The translations under genes and the position numbers were made by a program. Shown piece by piece: positions 8,002 through 12,898 of a stretch of DNA of 18,921 nucleotides. The stretch lies in NCBI GenBank assembly GCA_035711465.1, contig DASTCC010000322.1, positions 1-18,921 of the forward strand. Reading direction: 5' to 3'. The notes beneath the pieces were generated by a model that saw only the letters and a list, made by a program, of their open reading frames with translations, was not told where the DNA came from and made no database searches. Position 1 is the stretch's first letter. Every line of letters starts with the position of its first letter. This stretch comes from DASTCC01 sp035711465 (GTDB taxonomy: Bacteria; Acidobacteriota; Vicinamibacteria; Vicinamibacterales; SCN-69-37).

Positions 8002-8370
8002 TCACGCTTTCGCGGGTTCCTGATAGAGCCCGATGACGTTGCCGCCGGGATCGAGAAAGCGAGCGGTGATCTCCGGCGCATCGGCGCCGATCGGCTGGAC
8101 CACCGTGCCGTCGAGCGCGAGCACGCGCTCGAGCGTCGCTTCGACGCTGTCGACCATGATGTAGACGAGCAGCCCCGGCAGCGCCGGCGGCCTGCCGACG
8201 ACGAATGAGCCGCTCACTTCGCCAACGGTGTCATCGAAGGCAAGATGGCCGTCACGGCGGACCCGCATGTTCCAACCGAACACCTTGCTGTAGAAATCGC
8301 CGGACCGGCGTGCGTCGTTGGCGGGAATCTCGATGTAACAGATCTTGCCGTTGCCAGTTGTCGGAGGCAT
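8002..8370 (-). CDS. VOC-family (glyoxalase/bleomycin-resistance fold) protein
   Basis: A single-domain protein of 122 residues with the vicinal-oxygen-chelate fold. The opening ICYIEIPANDARRSGDFYSKVFGW and the ending RFLDPGGNVIGLYQ are hallmarks of the group annotated as enzymes related to lactoylglutathione lyase (COG3324 type). The usual first metal-ligand His is not present at the start of strand 1, so it may bind a small molecule rather than act as a classical glyoxalase. It lies 34 bases upstream of the acetyltransferase gene and 119 bases downstream of the cupin gene, on the same strand, so it could be cotranscribed with either. No clear ribosome-binding site precedes the ATG at 8368-8370. 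Confidence 0.85.
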   Translation of the reverse strand: MPPTTGNGKICYIEIPANDARRSGDFYSKVFGWNMRVRRDGHLAFDDTVGEVSGSFVVGRPPALPGLLVYIMVDSVEATLERVLALDGTVVQPIGADAPEITARFLDPGGNVIGLYQEPAKA

Positions 8371-8489
8371 GGGCTCAGTACATCACCGGATGGGCGAGTT
8401 GAAAGCGGCAAATTGCGAACTTGAAGTGCGCTTCGAAAGGCGCCGCGATGCGCGCACCAGGTGGACCCGGAGCACCCGACGGAACGTGC

Positions 8490-8852
8490 TCAGGTGGCGT
8501 ACTGAGAAGCCCCGATCAGATGCAGCGAGACGTATTCGGCCTCGCCGACCACCCAGCTGTCGTGCGGATCCGGCGGGATATAGAAGATGGTCCCGGCCGT
8601 CAGGTTGAAGATCCGGCCGTCGTCGAAGGCCGCGGTCGCATGACCTGAAAGCACGAGCCCCAGGTGTTCGACCGAGCAGCGGCTGGCGCCGACGTTGGGT
8701 CCGACATGCGTCGACCATTTCCATCCGGGCTGGTAGGTCGCGCGGCCGATGGTGACATCGCCTATGGTCACGACCTCGAGCCGGCCTTTCTCGAAGTGAC
8801 GGACTTCGTCCGGGGTCTCGAAACGCTTGAGGACGACGTCGAGCGGCGGCAT
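8490..8852 (-). CDS. small cupin-domain protein
   Basis: A 120-residue single-domain cupin. Motif 1 is visible around HVGPNVGASRCSVEHLGLV, with His49 and the Glu62-His63 pair. Motif 2 is IPPDPHDSWVVG, with His97; His111 may also contribute. These residues could hold one metal ion, as in many small cupins that act as dioxygenases, isomerases or sensors. No specific substrate can be read from the sequence. The gene starts 7 bases after the stop of the multicopper oxidase gene, so the two are almost certainly cotranscribed. The cupin may help in the same oxidation pathway, but this is only an inference from position. Confidence 0.82.
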   Translation of the reverse strand: MPPLDVVLKRFETPDEVRHFEKGRLEVVTIGDVTIGRATYQPGWKWSTHVGPNVGASRCSVEHLGLVLSGHATAAFDDGRIFNLTAGTIFYIPPDPHDSWVVGEAEYVSLHLIGASQYAT

Positions 8853-8859
8853 CGTGGCT

Positions 8860-10695
8860 CTACTGCACTCGCACCGGCCACTGCAGCATCAGCTGGCCAT
8901 TGGCACGGCGCAGTTCCATCCACAGATTCGGCGCCGCGGCGATCGGCTCGAGCTCGAAGTCGTAGATCTCGCCGACCGTGACGAGCTGGCGCGACGGCCG
9001 CGGCTTGCGCTGCGTCGGCGGCAGGTCGGCGCCGTCCTTTGCGATCGGCGTCCACGTGAGCGGATCGAAGCCGGCGATCAGTTGCAGTGTGAAGCCGACG
9101 TTGTCGGCGGAGATGTTGATCAGCCTGAGGCGGTTCTTCACGCCGGCTTTCAACACCAGCGGCGACGGCTTGCGACGGCCGTTGACGACCACGGGCTCGT
9201 CCGGGTTCGGCAGAAATGCGCCGTCGAGTCCGACCATCACGATGTGATCGGTTTCCGGATCGAATCGCGTCCCTGGCTCGACGACGATCAGCGGACCGTA
9301 CACGCCGGCGGCCAGCTGCGCCGGGTTGTGCCAGTGCGTGTGATACATGAAGGTGCCGGCGCGCGGCGGCGTAAAGCGTGCCGTGAACGTCCCGCCCGGC
9401 ACGACTGGCGGCGTGACGTTCCCGGTCGTCCCTCCGAATCCCGCGACGCCGTCGTCATAGCTCTCGAGCTCGATGCCGTGCCAGTGAATCGCCGTCGGTT
9501 CGTTCAGCCGATTGAGAATCTCGACGGCCGCCGGCTCGCCGCGCGTCAGCACCATCACGGGACCGGGCACGACGCCATCGTCGAGCCGCAGCGGCGCCGG
9601 CGTCGTGTCGCCGAAATCGACCTTGTAGCTCGGTACCGGGCCGTGCCTGGTGTCAGGACTGACGACGAGCTGCAGCTTACGTCGTCCGCTGTCGGCAACG
9701 GGCGCCGCGCGTTCCACGCCGCCGGCGACGTGGATGCCCATCACCAGGCCGGCCATGTCATGCGCCGCGTCCGGGGCATGCGTCGTGTGCTGAACCACCG
9801 CGGGAGACATGTGCTCGAGCATGTGACAGTGGAACAACCAGTTGCCCGCACGTTCGGGAACCCAGCTCAGCGTCGTCGTCGAACCGGGGGCCATGAACTC
9901 CGTGACGACCAGCCGGCGATCGGCCTCCGAGTACACGGTGTCGCGCAATCCGTTGCCGGTGGTGTCGACGTTGAAATAGAAACCATGGAGATGCATCGCG
10001 TGCGCCGATGCGGTGAGGTTGACGACGCGCCACTTCACGGGCTGCCCGACGGTGTAACTCAGGCGTTCGGTGTCCGGCCACGATCGGCCGTTGATCACTC
10101 CGAGTGTGGCCGGCGCTGCGCTCGTGCCCTCGCGGTGCAGACCCATCACCATCACGCGATCGTCGGCGCTCTTTCCCGGTGGGTCGACGACGATGGCGCC
10201 GCCAAGCTGACTGTCCCGGCCTTCGCGCGCCGCCACCGGCAGACCGGTGGTGGTCGCCCAGTAATGGAACGTGCCGGCGGCGTCGAGCCTGAACCGCATT
10301 TCGCGGGTCGCGCCGCTCGCGATCGTCACCGGCTCGCACGTCGCCGATCGATCGCAGAACCCGTGGATCACGAGCGGCTGTGCCAGCATGTTGCGGATCG
10401 ACGCGTGAACGATCGTGGCAGCCGGCACGCGCACGAGCGGCGATGGAATCGAGAGTGGCTGCCCTTCCTCGCCGAAGGCGTCGACGTCACGCGGCGCCCC
10501 CTGCGGTCCCTCGGGATGCCAGACGCCGACGCCGGCCCAGAGCGCGAGTCGCAGCGCGCCATTCTCGAGTCGTCCGGCCGGCTTCACATTGTCGTGTGTG
10601 ACGATGCGGGACGACGTCTGATCGCGCGTCGCCTGTGCGGATGGCGCCAGTTGCGCCAGGGCCATCAGGATCGCGGCGAGGTGGGTCAGACGCAT
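8860..10695 (-). CDS. multicopper oxidase family protein with inverted domain order
   Basis: A 611-residue exported protein (signal peptide about 1-22, ending SAQA) built of cupredoxin-like domains. Copper motifs are clear: HAMHLHG (His232, His235, His237) and HCHMLEH (His289, Cys290, His291, His295), then HWHG (His404, His406) and HTHWH (His452, His454). Multicopper oxidases take electrons from a substrate at the type 1 copper, bound by His232, Cys290 and His295, and reduce O2 to water at a three-copper cluster bound by the paired HxH motifs. In most laccases and CueO-like enzymes the HWHG/HTH pair comes first and HxxHxH/HCH last; here the order is reversed. Domains at both ends (HGFCDR; residues 480-611) look degenerate. 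The axial ligand position of the type 1 copper is Val300, not Met. The substrate is unknown. It is followed at once by the cupin gene. Confidence 0.88.
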   Translation of the reverse strand: MRLTHLAAILMALAQLAPSAQATRDQTSSRIVTHDNVKPAGRLENGALRLALWAGVGVWHPEGPQGAPRDVDAFGEEGQPLSIPSPLVRVPAATIVHASIRNMLAQPLVIHGFCDRSATCEPVTIASGATREMRFRLDAAGTFHYWATTTGLPVAAREGRDSQLGGAIVVDPPGKSADDRVMVMGLHREGTSAAPATLGVINGRSWPDTERLSYTVGQPVKWRVVNLTASAHAMHLHGFYFNVDTTGNGLRDTVYSEADRRLVVTEFMAPGSTTTLSWVPERAGNWLFHCHMLEHMSPAVVQHTTHAPDAAHDMAGLVMGIHVAGGVERAAPVADSGRRKLQLVVSPDTRHGPVPSYKVDFGDTTPAPLRLDDGVVPGPVMVLTRGEPAAVEILNRLNEPTAIHWHGIELESYDDGVAGFGGTTGNVTPPVVPGGTFTARFTPPRAGTFMYHTHWHNPAQLAAGVYGPLIVVEPGTRFDPETDHIVMVGLDGAFLPNPDEPVVVNGRRKPSPLVLKAGVKNRLRLINISADNVGFTLQLIAGFDPLTWTPIAKDGADLPPTQRKPRPSRQLVTVGEIYDFELEPIAAAPNLWMELRRANGQLMLQWPVRVQ

Positions 10696-10737
10696 GTCGG
10701 CACTTGCGGTCCTGTCCGGTCGTCACGCACCACGCGG

Positions 10738-10756
10738 TGTGGTTGGCCAAGCCACA
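10738..10756. promoter_or_regulatory. imperfect palindrome upstream of the oxidase gene, candidate operator
   Basis: TGTGG and CCACA flank the perfect 8-bp palindrome TTGGCCAA, with one unpaired base before the right arm. The site lies 43-61 bases upstream of the oxidase start codon, where a repressor or activator could bind. I recognise no specific regulator box, and it is not a CueR- or CopY-type consensus. Confidence 0.3.
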
Positions 10757-10934
10757 AGAGGGCCTGGGGCGAAGGCCAGTGATCGTCGATCAGGCGCCTC
10801 ACGATCAGCATCCCGAGGGCCCACGTACCACCAGATGACAAAGCGAGCCTCGCTCCCCGCCACACATGATCGTGATCGTGGAGAAGGCGCATTCGTCGGA
10901 ATCATAGGAGGGGACGGAGCCGTTTGCCACAGAT

Positions 10935-11489
10935 TTAGAAAAGCCCCGTTGATGCATCGCACGCGCCGGTGAGCAGCAGCCAGATGACGACGAACGAAAA
11001 GCAGGCGCGCTGCAGCCATCCTCGGACGCTCCAGAGCACCGGCAGGCGCGTCATCGACACGAGAAATACCACAACGCCGGAAGCGACGAACCAAGCCGCG
11101 GTCAGCACGGCGCGATGCGCCCCGGCCGACGCCAGTACCGCGCCGATCGCAACCGACAGAAAGAATGCCAGCGCCGCGATCGTGTGCGCGAGGTCGCGCC
11201 GCGGCGACGACCGATTGAACGACACCGGCAGCACCGCGACGAGAACCAGGCTCACGGCCGCCACCCGCAGCCAGACGATCTCGGCCGATTCGATGACGCG
11301 CGCCGCGCCAATCAGGCTCACCGCGAGGGCGAGGAACGCGACCGTCATCGCGCCGTGCGTGCGTCCCACCGCGTAGTGGCTGATGCCCTGCGTCGCCGGA
11401 TCGACGTCGCGTCTCCGCGAGTGGAGCCAGAGCACGATCGACGCGAAGGCGAGGGCGGCGGTCGTGACGAGGTTGCGCACGAGTATCAC
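10935..11489 (-). CDS. DUF998-type integral membrane protein
   Basis: A protein of about 184 residues with six or so hydrophobic segments (for example VTTAALAFASIVLWL, GAMTVAFLALAVSLIGA, VAAVSLVLVAVLPVSF, AALAFFLSVAIGAVLA, VLTAAWFVASGVVVFLV, SFVVIWLLLTGA). The stretch DPATQGISHYAVG followed by a membrane helix, and LPVSF with a following HTIAALAF helix, match the DUF998 family. Its function is not established. A GTG at 11489 was chosen because it removes an 18-residue leader lying inside the upstream metallophosphoesterase remnant. A GTG at 11543 is also open in frame, and neither has a convincing ribosome-binding site. The gene may be transcribed with the sigma/anti-sigma genes upstream. Confidence 0.72.
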   Translation of the reverse strand: MILVRNLVTTAALAFASIVLWLHSRRRDVDPATQGISHYAVGRTHGAMTVAFLALAVSLIGAARVIESAEIVWLRVAAVSLVLVAVLPVSFNRSSPRRDLAHTIAALAFFLSVAIGAVLASAGAHRAVLTAAWFVASGVVVFLVSMTRLPVLWSVRGWLQRACFSFVVIWLLLTGACDASTGLF

Positions 11490-11497
11490 CGCACCGG

Positions 11498-11695
11498 TCA
11501 GACGAACCGCGCCGACTGAAACACGGCGCGATCCGGCCAGCACAAGGCCGTGAGAACGCCGTGCGAGATCGTGTCGATGCCCACCGTCGCGCGGCGAGGA
11601 TGTTCCGGCGCTTCTGCTCCCGGCTGCAGCTTCAGCCGCAGATCGTCGAGCGCCCGACGATTGCCGTGGATGTCACCGATCGCGACGGTCGTCAT
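11498..11695 (-). pseudogene. metallophosphoesterase remnant, N- and C-termini joined
   Basis: An open frame of 65 codons starts MTTVAIGDIHGNRRALDDL, the N-terminus of a calcineurin-like Ser/Thr-phosphatase-type metallophosphoesterase (the GDIHG motif supplies the first metal-binding Asp and His). After only about 25 residues it passes into ATVGIDTISHGVLTALCWPD, which matches the extreme C-terminus of the same family. The middle part (GDYxDRG, NHE, and the later His motifs) is gone. About 170 residues are missing compared with typical members, so it cannot be an active phosphatase. The joint is in frame, and the stop is at 11498-11500. The start overlaps the shifted tail of the neighbouring kinase remnant. 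It might still be translated as a short peptide. Confidence 0.75.
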
Positions 11696-11931
11696 CACCC
11701 ACCACCGGCCGGGCTGGATCATTGTTGTCGATCGCGACCGTCGCCGGCGCTCGGCGCCGCCGACTCGAGATAGAGGCGCTGTCCCGGCACATAGCGCTCT
11801 GCGTAGCGCCGGCACACGTCATCGACGCCGCCGTCGACGCCGTCGATGGCGACGCGGGTAGGATGCGACTTTGCGACCGCGACCACTTGCGCCGCCAGCT
11901 GTTCGAAAACGGCGGCACGGACGTCAGTCAT
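11673..11931 (-). pseudogene. uridine-kinase-like remnant, core deleted and tail frameshifted
   Basis: ATG at 11929-11931 opens a frame reading MTDVRAAVFEQLAAQV, then TRVAIDGVDG. This is the start of P-loop uridine/nucleoside kinases just before Walker A. The expected GKT or GKS never follows. The frame jumps to RRYAERYVPGQRLYL, a C-terminal motif of the same family, and ends at TGA 11719. The family tail VAIDNNDPARPVV reads in another frame from about 11755 to 11673, so a frameshift also occurred. Roughly 100 or more central residues are missing. A direct repeat TCGACGCCG at 11822-11830 and 11834-11842 sits at the deletion joint. Without Walker A it cannot bind ATP in the normal way. It starts 13 bases after the anti-sigma stop codon. 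Confidence 0.75.
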
Positions 11932-11944
11932 CGGCAGCCGACCG

Positions 11945-12361
11945 TCACAGTCCGGCGCTCCGGACACGGTGATGCATGATCGCAAAGGCGACCCAGGATG
12001 CAACCGCCACACTCCAGAAGGCGTTGACCAGTCCGGGCTCACGGCCGAGGATCAGGAACTGCACGCCGTCGCCGTCGAACTTGAACACGAGCGGCAGCAG
12101 GGTGAAGAGGATCGCGCCGGCAAAGAAGATCGTGCGCAGCAGAATGAACTGGCGCGTCTCGTTCAAGGCGCGCAGTTCCTGGTCGCGCGCCGTCGCCGGC
12201 GGCAGGTCCGGCACTTGAACCGTTCCCGCCGCCTGCAGCCGGGCTGCGAACGCCGCATTCGTCCGCGCGTGGGCCTCGACGAGCGCCCTGGTTTCGGGCG
12301 ATGCCTCGCCGGCCAGGTACAGCGTCAACAAGTCGTTCATCACCGCGTCGTTGATGGTCAT
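11945..12361 (-). CDS. membrane protein, putative anti-sigma factor lacking Cys
   Basis: A 138-residue protein whose start codon overlaps the stop of the ECF sigma gene by four bases (ATGA, 12358-12361), the usual layout for a sigma/anti-sigma pair. The N-terminus (LLTLYLAGEASPETRALVEAH) resembles the helical sigma-binding region of putative zinc-finger anti-sigma factors, but the His-x3-Cys-x2-Cys motif is missing and the protein has no Cys at all. Two hydrophobic segments follow, at about 72-93 and 111-130, so it is probably anchored in the inner membrane by a hairpin. It would hold the sigma factor at the membrane until a signal releases it. The assignment rests on gene position and the N-terminal pattern; no direct family match was recognised. 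Confidence 0.7.
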   Translation of the reverse strand: MTINDAVMNDLLTLYLAGEASPETRALVEAHARTNAAFAARLQAAGTVQVPDLPPATARDQELRALNETRQFILLRTIFFAGAILFTLLPLVFKFDGDGVQFLILGREPGLVNAFWSVAVASWVAFAIMHHRVRSAGL

Positions 12362-12840
12362 GTCGTCTCCACTGGCGCGCCCTCGGTCGCCGCGGCCAGC
12401 TTCAGCCGCGCCCGATGCACGCGAATCTTCACCGTCCCGGCGGCGATGCCGAGCATCCGCGCGATTTCGTCGTAGGCGACTCCGCTCGCGGCGAGCACGA
12501 GCGGCTCGCGATACTCGATCGGCAGCGTGTCGATCGCGGCGAGCACGCGATCGAGCTCGAGCCGCGTCTCCGCATCCGGGGGCACGACGCGTTCGGGCAT
12601 CGGCGCCGTCGGCCACTGCTTCGCCTGACGCCCGCGATCGCGGCAGAGGTTGCGTGCGATGGCCAGCAGATAGGCCCTCGCGGTCTCGACGCGCACCGCA
12701 TCGCGCCCCGCCCAGGCCCGAAGGAACGTCTCCGACGTGATGTCGGCGGCCGCATCGGCGTCGCCGGTCAGATAGCGCGCGAACCGAAAGACATCGCGCG
12801 CGTGGGCGTCGTAGAGCGTGTGGAAGGTGGCGCGCTGCAT
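12358..12840 (-). CDS. ECF-type RNA polymerase sigma factor
   Basis: A 160-residue sigma-70-like factor of the extracytoplasmic-function class, with only regions 2 and 4. Region 2 spans about 6-43 (FHTLYDAHARDVFRFARYL, then ADITSETFLRAW), which would read the -10 element and bind core polymerase. Region 4 spans about 104-150 (LPIEYREPLVL, GVAYDEIARMLGIAAGTVKIRVHRAR), a helix-turn-helix for the -35 element. It directs polymerase to stress-type promoters and is probably held by the overlapping downstream gene product. GGGG lies just before the ATG. Upstream, TGTAAC and CGTA spaced by 16 bases could be its own promoter, so it may be autoregulated. It is 58 bases downstream of the GH3 gene. Confidence 0.92.
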   Translation of the reverse strand: MQRATFHTLYDAHARDVFRFARYLTGDADAAADITSETFLRAWAGRDAVRVETARAYLLAIARNLCRDRGRQAKQWPTAPMPERVVPPDAETRLELDRVLAAIDTLPIEYREPLVLAASGVAYDEIARMLGIAAGTVKIRVHRARLKLAAATEGAPVETT

Positions 12841-12888
12841 CCCCGTTCAGATCACCATACGGGGTTCGTATGATCTGGTTACACGAAC
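12841..12888. repeat. three overlapping inverted repeats upstream of the ECF sigma gene
   Basis: Three short dyads crowd into 48 bases: CCCCGT (12841-12846) with ACGGGG (12859-12864); CAGATCA (12848-12854) with TGATCTG (12871-12877); GTTCGT (12864-12869) with ACGAAC (12883-12888). They cross one another, so they cannot all form simple hairpins at once. The first dyad includes the GGGG just upstream of the ATG. They may be DNA operators or a folded mRNA leader. Confidence 0.5.
12858..12883 (-). promoter_or_regulatory. candidate ECF promoter of the sigma gene
   Basis: On the minus strand, TGTAAC (12883-12878) and CGTA (12861-12858) are separated by 16 bases. This resembles the AAC-type -35 and CGT-type -10 elements of many ECF promoters. 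The -10 element lies 17 bases before the start codon. It would leave a leader of only about 11 bases. Inferred from pattern only. Confidence 0.35.
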
Positions 12889-12898
12889 AGAACCGGTC

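Noticed and set aside
8827..10782. A 651-codon open frame on the plus strand
   Set aside because: It mirrors the multicopper oxidase gene, which has clear copper motifs and a signal peptide; the plus frame has no recognisable domain.
10686..10892. A 68-codon minus-strand frame with HDHDH near its start, just before the oxidase gene
   Set aside because: It has no ribosome-binding site, no family match, and overlaps the oxidase start. The His/Asp run comes from a short repeat (GATCACGATC), so it is not a sure gene.
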